Assembly: GCF_050948175.1 (NCBI RefSeq)
Contig: NC_135199.1
Span: 6,514,501-6,578,500, forward strand
DNA: 64,000 bases
Source: Xylocopa sonorina
Taxonomy: Eukaryota; Arthropoda; Insecta; Hymenoptera; Apidae
Direction: 5' to 3'
Part shown: positions 1 to 12,400 of the stretch, piece after piece
How the letters are laid out: every line of letters begins with the position of its first letter
How positions within the stretch are numbered: position 1 is the first letter of the stretch
Program-made: the position numbers and the translations under genes
Notes under the pieces: model-generated
What the model was told of the DNA's origin: nothing
What the model saw: only the letters and a program-made list of their open reading frames with translations
Databases searched by the model: none

Positions 1-401
1 AACGCTTGTTGCGCAAAACGCAACATACGCAAAAATATCGTACGCTATATATACGAGTATAAGAGAAGTAATTATAATTTCCACTTATGTGCAACGAGAT
101 TTAAGGAAAATTCGAAGCAGAAAACACGTCGCGAAAAGAAAGGGAAACAAAATGTATATTGTCCCAATGGGTTCACGCTCGAGGAATCCCGAGAATCTTT
201 CCGCTACCGGTTCCCCAATGGCCACTTTAGTCCGACGCAGGCATATACACCTGACGTGGTCGAGTTCGAGCGTAAGCAACCACGTCAGAGTAACTGGTTG
301 TCTGATTCATTATTAATAAGCTCTCGAGCAGGGAACGTTCCTCCACGCATTTGTTCGTGGCGTCGTGTGTACACTTGGAATCTGACGATTTGAAAGATCA
401 G

Positions 402-752
402 TTTCAAATATTCTGAAAAATTCATCCAGCGATAAAAATAGATCTTACAAGAATGAAGAATGCAATAATTAATTTCTACATGTAGAGATGTCCTCTGAAA
501 GTAGTTTATTTTCCTTTGTTTGGACGAACAGTAGTACAATCCGCTATTATTGAACAGAGGTTAGTACCAGTTCGTTGGTCCACGGCTTCGTCACTTTCAA
601 ATATTCGTAAAAATTCATGCAGCGATAATAATACATCTTACAAGAATGAAGAATGCAATAATTAATTTCTACATGTAAAAATGTCCTCTGAAAGTAGTTT
701 ATTTTCCTCTGTTTGGACGAACAGTAGTACAGTCCGCCATTGTTGAACAGGG
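402..752. repeat. two-copy tandem repeat, unit about 192 bp
   Basis: A block beginning TTTCAAATATTC at 402 recurs at about 595. The copies share a long core running from the TTCAT-CAGCGATAA motif through TTTGGACGAACAGTAGTAC, with scattered substitutions. No coding content was recognised. Confidence 0.8.
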
Positions 753-2652
753 GTTGGTATCGGTTCGTTGGTCGACGCCTCGTGTCGATCGCGCGAAAAT
801 CCGGCCGCGCTCGGTAAATCGCGCGTGTGTCGCAGCAAAATTGCATTAGGAGTTATCGCGGCAAATGGGGTTAATTCGTTTTAAGGCCGCTATTTAAAGT
901 TACAGCTCGTTAACGGCATTCGTAGAACCGCCCCGCCAGCCGTTCGCATCTTTCGTCGGTGTTACGCGACCAGCTTCTTCCCGGGTTTTCCCTCCCTCTG
1001 CGATCTTTTCAACGATCGGTTCACCGTTTACTCGCTGCGAAACGGTTTTAATCGCCCTGCGAACAGCAGGGTGATCGACGAGGCTATTTGTGGCTAAAGG
1101 GTGACTTTTACGAGCTTGTCGCGTCGCGATGTCCTGTTGCTGGTTAAAATACAGATAAATGATTCCTTTGCAATTGTTTTTTAACAGTAATCTCTCTTAC
1201 TTGAAATTTTCCACTGCTTTTTATACGGTGTCCATGAAAATTAACAATCTTTCTGTCTTTTTTTCTTGTTTTCAAGTAGATTTCAGGGATAAACCGCGAG
1301 TTGCGGTGCAGGGGATATTTTCGTGTACACTTTAATTAAAATTTTTTTAAGTGGATGTGTTCTACGAGAATGTACGTCGTATATTTTTAATTGTATCACC
1401 TAACGAGGCACTCTCGCTAGTGGATTCGTGAGACTGGCACGGAGCAGCTAAATTAGTAGGGCCATACATATGTAGTGGATTAAAGCAATTAAATCGTGTT
1501 ATAGTCGAGGATACGCTGGGACCAGCTGAAAACAGTTGAAACGAGTGTCGCAGTTTACAGCGAAAATTGTAGTTTATCGATCTTCAAAATACGTTCAACG
1601 AGGTAACAGAAATGCAGTAATAATCAGAGGCTGGACGCGTAGATTGCGCCTGAAATTGACCACGATCAAGTTTACATAATTGAAACGATTTAACGATCCC
1701 TTAGCTCGCGCGAGACTAGTCATTACCTTCGTATTACCTGTGCCAATTGAGTGTTCACGCGAACCAGAAATTGTCACCGTAATCCCTTGAATATTAACAA
1801 ATAATAAATCTACATCAATTTCTAAATAAATAGCCACATCTAAAAATTTATTGCAGAACAATAAATATTTCTAAAGGGTTAAAAACTCGATGAAGTTCGC
1901 AGATTCGTCGAATTTCTGACGCGTTCAAACACAGATCCGCCCATTTGAAAATAGAGAGCTTCGATGCACGAAGTGAAATTGTTGATGACGATAAAACCTG
2001 CGATATTTAGCATCGAAACGTTTTAAAGAACCTTCGTTAGAGGTAAAGAAGAACAGCAGAGGAAGATGAGCGCGTCGAATCGGTTCGAAGGAACCAAGCG
2101 TCCGGGCGAAACGAGAAAACGGCTCTGGCAAGGGTTTCGAGGGTAATTATTCGCGCGTTCACGGCTGGCCACCGAGCGGTGGACGATTTTAGCAATAAAT
2201 TTCACGCTCGCGTTGCCTCCGCCGATCGATCGTAACTTCTTCGAGCGGACGAGTGTGTTTGCGAGCGCTATTTCCCGTGGATGGCACGAATACGCGATTA
2301 ACACGCGATAAAGAATGCCGACGAGGCACTCGACCGTTTCAATGGAAACGGGGGCCATTGGTGACGTTAAGTTGAAATATCACTGGAAGCTTTTTTTCTT
2401 CATTGAATACGATATAAAAAGAGTTCTCGATGTTTTATTCCTTTCCATCGAACGATTTAAGTAAAAATTTCTATCGCATGAATATAATTGCACGACCTTG
2501 AAAAACGTGGTGGTGCAATTATTATGATTTCTCGGAAGAGAGGAGAAGTCCATTAGTTGTGAATTTTCGTGCGCGCGTCTTTCAGGGGTTGCGATTAATT
2601 GCTTCCTTCCATGAACGATCGAGGAACGACTATGAATAGTAATTTTATTAGG

Positions 2653-2674
2653 GGAGAGAGAGAGAGAGAGAGAG
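2653..2674. repeat. (GA)n microsatellite
   Basis: An uninterrupted GA dinucleotide run of about 11 units lies in otherwise unremarkable non-coding DNA. Confidence 0.85.
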
Positions 2675-5600
2675 CAGAAAAATGCGGTGCTCTCGTTAGA
2701 ACGCGATTCTGGCATGCGAGTCGTACAGTTGCGTGCTCGTGATTGTTCCAACTTTGTTTCAACGGCACCCTTGTTCCTCGAATTAGCAACGTTGTTCCTG
2801 GGTGATCGTTGCGTCTTCTAGAGTAACGAAAATAGAACATTAGGGGATATTCGTCGAGATCAGCCGTCGCTGATTAAGGGAGAGACCAAGGGTGGCAAAG
2901 TTAGGGAGTTTCAAATTAATCTCTCTCAAGCTATTAATAATAAAAATGAATTGGTAAAGTCTGTTTAAAAATTTGAATCTAATCACGGCCATTGCCATCG
3001 AATTGCTGTAGGGGATGGTAATTGGAGGTCGTCGCAGCATCCGTTGCTCTTGAGTTCCGTAGGATTCCTCGGTTTAAAGATAGCTGCGCCCCGTCGACTA
3101 TTTCCCAACCTTTCGTTATCGTAATTCATGCCCTGTAATTGGCTGGGAAAAATGCGCACGAATGGTCCACGGTTCCGTGGCGCGTGCTAGAACCGCCTTT
3201 GAAGCGCTGATAAATCGTGACACGTGTAGCACGCGGTCTATCGCACCAGAAATAAGTGTAGCATCGCGCTGTGTAGCCTAGCGTAAAATAACCTGGGGGC
3301 TTGGAACCTGGAAAGTGCTAGATGACCACGCAGCTGCATCGTAAATAATGAAAAGAACCTCCCTAGCAGAGTCGAATTTCTCGTCGGGGCTTCAGCTTCC
3401 GGTTCGCGCCATTTTGGAGTCGCCTGGTGGCCGTCGTTTGGGACATCAACCGCGTGCACCTTGTGTTTCGTATTACGAGCGATTAAGTCCGCCAATTCCC
3501 ATGATTCTAATCGTTGAAGAACAGCTGATACGCGTATTACAGTGTTCACAAAGTAATTCAGCTTTTGCCAACATTGGCGAACCGCTGATTTAATTCGAGT
3601 GGTGTTCAATTAATTCAGTTCGCACGGTTCTTTAATTCCCGATACGAAACGGGTTCGTGGGGCGGAGTATATCCGTGGCACGGCGAATTCGATCGTGCCA
3701 CGACTTCGCACTACGGAGACGTAATTACGTTAAGGCAGATCCAATTAACATTTTGCTCGGGGGGAACGCGAGCACGCGAATCGATGAGCTTCTACGCGCG
3801 CCTCGTAACGGGATGATTTAATAGTTTCTCGTGAATACGCGAGGAGGATGTCACATTTAATAACCTTAATTCAACTCGACGACGTTTAATCATTTTTCAA
3901 TCATCTCCAATCCACGCTCAGGATGACGTCGAACTCCACGTGTGATAAATTAACGAACAATTAATACGATTTGAGGTAAACAGGAAAGCGATGGCTCGAA
4001 GTATTCCCTGATGTTTCAGCGTTCAGTTTTAATCGTGGTCGTCGCAGTTGCGCGTTCACTCGAGAAGCGCCCTCGCAGATGGCGCTTGCAACCCTTACAG
4101 GCTCGCGTCCTCGCCTCGTACGGTTATTAAGAAACCTTAAACGCCGCGTTCGAGCGATCCGCGCCTACTCGGACGCATTCTAATTACGACGCCATAAATT
4201 ACTATTATGCAGCCAGCGGGCCCGCGTTAATAAATAACAATACACCGGCGAGGCACTGTTTTCACTACGCAAATAGATCACCACCGCGGCGCACTTGCCA
4301 AAACTTACGTAACCTTTTATCAGATACTTGCATTCGCTGGCATTCCGTAACCTACATTTCAAAAATACACAATCAGATTCGAGAGGGCGGGCAGGGAAGC
4401 ACGCGAAGTGCCCTGCCCGACTGCGAGTGGTATTTATACCCGGACGGAGTTTCGCTGTATTTTCGAAAATTTTCGTCGGACCTCCGGTTAGGAAAGTTAC
4501 CAACTTTTCGCGTCGTTTCGAAATTCATCGCCGTGTCCATCTCGATCAGACGACGATCGAAGGATCCTCTAAAATGGCGTAGCGTTTGCGATGCAAAAGC
4601 ATTCTCGTTCAGTTTCTATGGAATTGGAAAATTCAAAGAAAAAAAGAGAAGGAGAGTCTTTTTTTTATTTTTATTTTGCACACACGATATGAAGTATCGT
4701 TACACGTCTGCTGTCTTTTTTTCTTGTCGTTACATCGATGTTATAGCCGACGAGTCGCACGACGTCGCGATCGAGGCACGTTTAATTATTGAAAACACGA
4801 GTCGCATGTTGCCTACACACCGTGCAATCCATTTAATCACGTAACGGTGTACTAGTACGATGAAAAATATGGAGGATTAGATTGTTCGAGGACAGTTGAC
4901 GCATTCGAGACTTGGCGAATCACTGTATAGGTCATACACAATCTTATTCATATGCTCAGTCGGTTGTGCATGCATAGATTAAATAAATTTATTAATTCTC
5001 TGTATCAGACAATTCTCTAAGAATAACGAAGCAATATTTCTCTTCAAAGTACTCATATACTCTCTCTCTTTGATGGTATCGAGACACCGCTATACATCAC
5101 CATATTCGCCACGTTCACCACCAGTGATGCATCTACTTTCATCGATACTCTGACCTTGCATCAATTCAATCCCACGCGATTAATCGGCGAACCGTGATCC
5201 TGGAACAACGTAAAAATTCAACCTTTCTCCCTTTTCTGAACATTCTATCGCACCCCTCGTCGAAAACGCGCCATTCACAGACACCCTTTTGGTCGTCTTC
5301 CTTTAACGCGAACATGCAAGCAAGTCAAACAAGCTGATAATTAGCGCGCGAAATTCACCACTTCCTAGAAGCATCGCGTCTTTCACGATCGCGTCGCGTT
5401 TTCGACCTTGGCCGTCGCGAACCCTCGCCTCGACGGTTCCTCGCCATTCAGACTTACCACCTGCGACACGCGAAACCCTCCGCGTGCAGACGTCCATTAG
5501 GCCAGCTGCGTTAATCGATGCACTCGCGAGGCGAAAACTGGAACGCAGCTACGAGTTTCACACTTTCGTTGTAGCTCTGAATGCCAGAGAAAGTGCCATT

Positions 5601-6363
5601 ACGCGTGATCAGCGTTCTTAACGTTAGTTAACTAACTTAAAGCAACGTCGAGGTTTCTGTCGAACTGTAGTGACTGAATTTAAAACAGTTGGATTGGAAA
5701 GGGTCGTCCTCGAGAGGCTACGTTATTATTCGAAATAAAATCGCGACGCTCCATCCCGTTTCTACGTTCCATTACCGTTATTATTGAAAAACGCTTCGTT
5801 TGCTCACTCCGCGGAGTGTGTTCTCTCCAGTGAACGAGGCTTGAATTTTATATGTAGGTCAAGGTGCACAGCGTGTAAGCGCGATCAAAGAGTGAACGCG
5901 CTGCCAGGATGCACAGGTTAATTGGCTTGTTTTTACGTGCGAGATTACACAAGATCGCGGTCTGGTTAATAGACGGTTATGTTAGTTAACCGCGTGGATG
6001 ACCGCGGGATGTAATTCGCGGACCGCGAGGCACCGCTAAGCGTCCCAGCAATCCAATATCGAGTCGAGCGATTTCGAAGGCCATCACCACGAGGCGATGG
6101 CCACTGCATTTTCATTCTGCGAGGAAATTTGCTGCGAATAGGAATCGTGGTGTGATATGGGTCGTCTGGTATCTACAGGGTGAATCTATATTCCGAATAT
6201 CTACGTTTATCGATATTTAAATTAATATGCTTTCTGGTATCGAGGGTCGCGCGATGCAACGAATAATTTATCTGGTAAAAGGTGGATATTGAAGTTAAAT
6301 GGCTCGCTTTGTTTATCGACGTGGTCTCGAATGGTTACGTAGAATTATATGTGGAAGTAACAA

Positions 6364-6732
6364 GAAAAGTAAATTTATTGAGATTCGTTTTATATGGCAT
6401 CAACGTTGGAATACTTTGTGCGAGTATATGGTGAACAGAGAAATTCCATTAGACGGAAATGTGATTTTATTTAATCAAAAAAATTGAAAAGAAAACCGTT
6501 GACCCGATACGTATCGTTGTTTAAATATTAAAGTGTTATCTGTGTAAATAAAAGTAAATTTATTGAGCTTCGTTTTACATAGTATTAACGTTGAGATAGT
6601 TTGTGCGAGTTTATGGTGTACAGAGAAATTCCATTAGATAGAAATGTGATTTTATTTTATTAAAAAAATTGAGAAGAAAACCGTTGATATAATATACGTA
6701 TCGTTGTTTAAATATTAAAGTGTCATCTGTGA
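6364..6732. repeat. two-copy tandem repeat, unit about 185 bp
   Basis: The block starting AAAAGTAAATTTATTGAG at 6364 is repeated from 6549 with roughly one change in ten bases. Shared landmarks are ACAGAGAAATTCCATTAGA and CGTATCGTTGTTTAAATATT. Short reading frames inside are not conserved between the copies. Confidence 0.8.
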
Positions 6733-9014
6733 AAAATTATGCAAAGATTGTTTGGGATGTAGAAAGAGACACTTGAATTCCCCCAACCAGCTGGTGGCAG
6801 CAGTTGCAGCGTTGATTGCGATTTCTTCCTCTCGACAAGCTCCCATTGTCAAAATTGTAAACGGCACCGTCCCATTCGAGCAACATTCATATCCGTATCC
6901 GCGCGGATACACGTTCCGCGTTGAATTCCAACGGCGATGAGTTGCTTGTTCCATTAAAAAAAAAAATATCTGGCCGCGACTTTTCGTCCAACATGCATTC
7001 AAACGAACGCGAGTTATTGAAAGCTTTTTATTAACGAAAACAAGTGTCGTTTCATCGACGATGCGAATAATTTCTATTAAAAAAAAATAGAGAAATAGTA
7101 TCATTCGTTAGAGCATTTCAAGCTTCCAGTTTCGATCGCGGTGTCTCAAGCTCCATTTCCGTGGAGAACTAGATTCGAAATGCAACACGGACTGCTCTGA
7201 ATAATGAGAAACGTACCAGACTCGAATATGTCACGAATAATGCATCTCACGAAATTGCTGCTATTCTCCGCGATAATTATGCCCGTACCTCCATTTCGTA
7301 TCTCTCACGTTTCGTTTCTACCCCTATTTTCTCTCCCTTCGTCTCATAATTCCTTTCACATTTGATCCAATTAAACAATTCAGAAAATATTAAATCTTTC
7401 TTATATAGATGCTAAATAGAAATTGGATTTGTTTTTTTGTTTCTATCTGTTAAAAATCACACGGCTGTTCGTCTCCTTTAGAAATTCGGTCGCGCGTAGC
7501 ACGGTCATTCGCGAAACGCAAACAACCCCAACCCTTGGCCAGGCGCCACGTTCTCGTACGAAAATTCGCGGCATCCACGTTCCACTTGTAGATCAGACGG
7601 AAACGATCAATTTTCCATTCGCATCCGACGCGTACCGCCAACTATTTCAAACGGAACGAGCGATCCCCGTGTTCGCAGCACCGATTCGAAGTAATCGCGT
7701 TCTCTTCTGACGAAACCTCCAATTCATTAAGATTATTCGCACGCGGAATGCTCCAAAAGAGCGAGGAGCAGCGAACACGTACGATAAATGATAGCTCGCG
7801 GACGCTTTGAAGGTTTCCAAGTTATTTAAAGTGCTTCTAGTTACGACGATCGATGACATACGCCTTTCGAGAAGTCAGTGTCTGCGTCACTTTTCCTGCG
7901 AACATTTTCAACTTTTATATCTCTCAGCTGCTCCTTTTATTTTTGTCATTTTTAGATACCAGTTCTTGGTCCAATGGATAGATTTGATTAGATGGGGTGG
8001 CTTTTAGAATTTACTATCGAATTTGTGCGGTTTATTTTGCCAGTTCGAGTGCTTTTGGGTAGCTCGAAAAGTTTCCCTGTTAAAATTGAAAGCAGCATGG
8101 TCGCACGAACGGAAAGAGCAGCTTTCCGTCCCCACGCTCGATGGAGTTACGAGGGTGCGCCTCGAGATAGGGGCGCGTTTGCCACGGAACGCAGCCAGAA
8201 ACGCGATCGAGCCTCGTCTATCCTTCAGACCCGACGTAGATTGCCCGGGAATCAGGTTTGCCTTCGGTTTACTTTCGAAACCCGTTATCCGCCTCGCAAT
8301 TTTGTTCCGCTTATCTTTCTACTTACACTTCTTCTCGATATTAAATACGAATCGATGCGACGAAGTCCTTCAAACTCTTCTGTAGGAATTTGTTACGAAA
8401 TGTGTACGCACGCTCGAGGCAGAAATTTCGCGAGAAAATGTCGAGAGAATGGATGGAAATCGATTTGTTAGAAAATGAAACGTCTAAACAATGATGGAAT
8501 GTACCGTGTATTATATTTCGTGGCGAATCGAGATTCTCAGAAGTGAGGCGAGCCACCCTTCTCCACGTGTACACGTCCATCAACCCTAATCGACGTGACG
8601 CCGCCTAAAGTGTGTCAGACGCAGCACGTGTCGAATCAGAGGCGTCATCCTCCAGGATTTCATCCTAGAATTCACACGGTTTCATCGTTTCGTATCCTCC
8701 TCCATAGAATTTCGTTTATCCATTCCCCGCCCTTTTTTACTTTCCACAAAAGAAGAGATGGATATTTATTTATTTTTTTTTTTTCGATGTTTGACAACGA
8801 GGATACGTGTCGACGAGTCGTCAGCGCGTAAGGGCGTTTGTTATCGACCAGAAAAACGTTGTTCGCGATGTCGACGCGCGTACGATGCTCGAACAATTCG
8901 AAGTAGGCCAGCTTAAAGGAGATGCTGCGAGTTAAGCCGTCGAGATTGCGCGTATGAACATTGCACTGGGATTTTCAAGTTCTAAATGGATTCTAATCCT
9001 GTGCGACTACATAC

Positions 9015-9345
9015 GACTCTCGTTCCAGCTTCAGAGGATACTTTATTCGTGTACTGTTTCTCTGCTGTTACTCTTTGTCGTTACACAGCAAATTTTCATT
9101 TATTTCAAGAATTTTGCTACTTTTATATCAAGTTTACTACTATTTTTACTAATTACACGTTTGAATTCCAATCCTTGACTATATATGACTCTCGTTCCAG
9201 CTATACAGCATACTTTGTTCGTGTACTGCTTCTCTATTGTTACTCTTTGTCGTTACACGGCAAATTTTCATTTATTTCAAGAATTTTGCTACTTTTATAT
9301 CAATTTTACTACTATATTTATTAATTATACATTTGATACAGTTTT
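9015..9345. repeat. two-copy tandem repeat, unit 172 bp, just before the SERCA micro-exon
   Basis: The motif GACTCTCGTTCCAGC at 9015 recurs at 9187. The copies are highly similar through the CGTTACAC-GCAAATTTTC and TTATTTCAAGAATTTTGC segments. The second copy ends about 40 bp before the splice acceptor of the 18-bp SERCA exon, so the repeat supplies part of that intron's pyrimidine-rich 3' region. Confidence 0.85.
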
Positions 9346-9386
9346 ACAACTGGTCACTAATTTCTGTTGTCTTTTATCTGTTTCAG

Positions 9387-9404
9387 AATTGCCAGCCGAG
9401 GAGG
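9387..9404 (+). CDS. SERCA: SERCA exon 2 (18-bp micro-exon)
   Basis: It follows a TTTCAG acceptor and precedes a GTAAGT donor. It supplies the last two bases of codon 40 (Glu), then LPAEE, then the first base of Gly46. It is too short for ORF-based prediction and was found by matching the conserved NELPAEEGKS motif of the actuator-domain N-terminus. Phase is 1 on both sides. Confidence 0.93.
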
Positions 9405-12400
9405 GTAAGTCTTATCGCAGCGAAGGGTTTCATCCCTCTGTGACGATCGACGCGGTAAGCTGTATCGACAACAAATTGGCATCGAGTTTGCATAATGCAC
9501 CGAGACGAGCATCGTTTCGAGACACAATTTCCATTCAATTCGTGCATCCTCGTTTTACACGCGTATACGGGAACGAAAACGCTGTTGCTGCTGTTGCACG
9601 TCGTGCGAGGAATTCGCACTGGTAACTGGTTCGGTGAATCGACAGAGTATAACGCCTCCTAATCACTTTTCAGCGTCGCGCGATAAAGTCACACGAAACC
9701 TCCATTTATTGCGTCGATTGGCTGATCGAAACACGTCGCAGGATATACGTGGCTTATCGCTAGGCACTCGATCACGATGCTGGTTACATCGATGACTCGT
9801 GATCCGACGTCATCACTGACGTTTTTTCGAACGCAGAAGCCCCTTCCAACGGCGCTCGATTGCGCTCAGACGAGCACGATGACATACATAGACAACATCG
9901 CTGTTAGACCCGCGATGCCAAATCGCTGATCGGCTACCAGCTCCATCAGAGATTTCGAGTCATGCACGAGCTCATTGCACACCCTTTCGTCACCTCTAGT
10001 CTTTGGTTAACATTCAACTTTTAGCTTTTTCTTCTTTGAAAAGAAACGCTCTGCTACTTTCAATCTTCAAGTTCTGTACAAAGTACATCGACGCGAGAGA
10101 AATATTTTATTTTTGAAAATTCGCGAATTTTTGCTGTATTGTATATGTAAGAGTAGTTAAACACTCGCGAGAGATGGTGTATGTTTTATTGGTAGTTGTA
10201 TTTTGCGCGAGTAATTTGTTAAAACCGTTTGGTACACGTATATCAGTCGGTGTTTAATTATTGTCAGAGCGGTGGCCTTTCAATCAGCTGGTTCATCCGG
10301 TTAGCCGTTCACGGTCGTCATTAAGTCGCTTCCGAAGGATTTCGAAGTCGTAAATGAGATAGCAGCTTCGTTCCGAACACGCCTCGCACCCCCTTAATTT
10401 CCCGGTGAGCGAGGAAAGACTTAAACGGTTTAGTTTCGAAAGAGGGCGAGAAGTGCGTCAGAGAGTTTACGTTACTCTCTGCGAGCGATACAGAAAGAGA
10501 AAGAAGAGCGCGTGTTTCTGTGGGTGTAGAAATGGAATTTCCTGTTAGAACTTCAGCTTTCTTAATGAGCTCCCACTTGCTTTATAGGCCAAGGCTGGCC
10601 AATTTGCTTTCACTGAAATTCTAATTAAAACCTCGAGACAAAAATTCGATCGGACTCGAGTTCGATCGAGATGCCTCCTCGAATAGATCGAGAGCAACAG
10701 CGAGAAGATAAAATGTAAAAGGAGACGAAGTTTCGCGCGGTCGTTGGAAAGGAAAACAGCCATGAATATTCATGAAAACCGGAGCGTTATTAACATCGTA
10801 TCAAACGATCATCTTAAATGAATAACGAGCGCCGGGTTTCCCCTATTTAGAACGATTATTCTACTCGAACTGCTAGCAATCTGTCGAAACTTGTACCATT
10901 TTTCATCGCCAGCCAGGCAAGCCTTCTACCGCACGTATATATATACATATATACCCTTAGACATTACACGTCTGGGGTGTATTTTTGGCCGATTTTCACG
11001 TGCAAAGTTAATTACAAACGACTTTTATAGATCCACGATGATGCAAGCGCGGCTCGACACGACGCGCGATAGTCACGCGTGAAATAATTAAAGCGAGGAC
11101 CCCCGAGCGTAAATTCATATTTCCTGTACACTAAAGCTAAAAGCCTCTCTCCGCTACAAAAAAAAAAGAGAAAAACTTGAAAAATCCTTCGAAACAAGCT
11201 TCGATCCATCGAACGATTAAATTTCCTCGTTATCGCGGCGCGTTATCAACCAATCGAGAGAGGCCACTCGCAGCCACCCCTCGTCAAAGGGGTTGCTCGA
11301 GCGAAGACGCTGAAAACGTGGAACGCGTTAAACGTCGAGGCACTTACGGGCCACACGCCCAGTCCACGAGTCCATAGCAGAAGGCAGACGACGTGGATGA
11401 TAGAAAGCGTCGTTATCGAAGCGGGTCAGGCATCGATGCACCGTTGCATTACCCTTTCACGTGCACGCGCGCTCTCGCAGAGCCGCGAGGAGGAGGAACG
11501 CCGTCTCTCTGTTCGATTCGCGGGTAATTGCCAGCCGACGATCGACGCTTCGGCCATAAGGTGCTTTATCACCTTGCCTAGAACGACCTTCGACGCAGAA
11601 CTGACCCGTTTCCAGCGACGCTCGCGACTATGCCAGCCCTGAACGGCCAAGGATGGAGGCCAAGAATATGTTAGGTCGGGCAGGTCTTGGTTTTTCGAAG
11701 GCTAACGCAAGAATCACTTCCGCGTCGTGCGATTGTTTCGTGGTATTTTATATTTTTACATTTTTCGCGCTGGTTCGCGCGTTATTTTTATTGATACGCT
11801 ATCGCGTAACGCGATACTCTTGTGACATGGTTTCCATGTGAGCGAAAATTGCGACAGCTCTCCTAATTTTATATTTGTGCTAAACTATATCTTGGATTTT
11901 GTATTTCATAATCGTGTGCATCATAACTTGGTGAATGCAATTTTTATAGAACGCAGAACGAATCGAATTGATCTATGTTTTACTTATTTATACGAGGATT
12001 GACTGTAGTTACAAAATATTGATTATGACAATAATTGAATAGTACGCAATAGATCTTTTGTTAGAACTTTTTCAGTACCAACTTTGGTAATCATAATTTT
12101 ATAGGCATTCTATATCGATCACCGATCGAGTCGAGTATTAAAAGGTAGACAACGAATACCACCTTTCAATCGCAAGATCGTACAATTTTGTCAGTATGCA
12201 TATTGAGTTTACATTCGAAGTTCGATGTGAAGCGGCTCGTAAAACGAGGCTGGTAACTCGATTTAACTTGAGGATTATCGAGCACCCGTTCGCGAGCGGG
12301 GGCGTTCAGTTTCCCTTCCGTCTTAACGACGCGACGAATCCGGTGCCTCGAGATTGGAATTCCGAATTTCCGATTCACCAATATCCGAGAGGCTGAATTG

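Larger units (their letters stand above)
1..9386. other. non-coding stretch before first recognised SERCA exon
   Basis: No coding exon could be supported on either strand. It is most easily read as SERCA intron 1 and/or upstream DNA, because the first SERCA coding exon (about 39 residues, expected to end in a YGPN-like motif before a phase-1 donor) was looked for by eye and not found. It holds three two-copy tandem repeats (402-752, 6364-6732, 9015-9345) and a short GA run near 2653-2674. Open frames here (for example 7992-8471, + strand) show no recognisable domain and no splice-site support. Confidence 0.6.

Noticed and set aside
7992..8471. 159-codon + strand frame with a hydrophobic start
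   Set aside because: No recognised motif, overlaps another frame of similar quality, and lies in DNA with no splice support.
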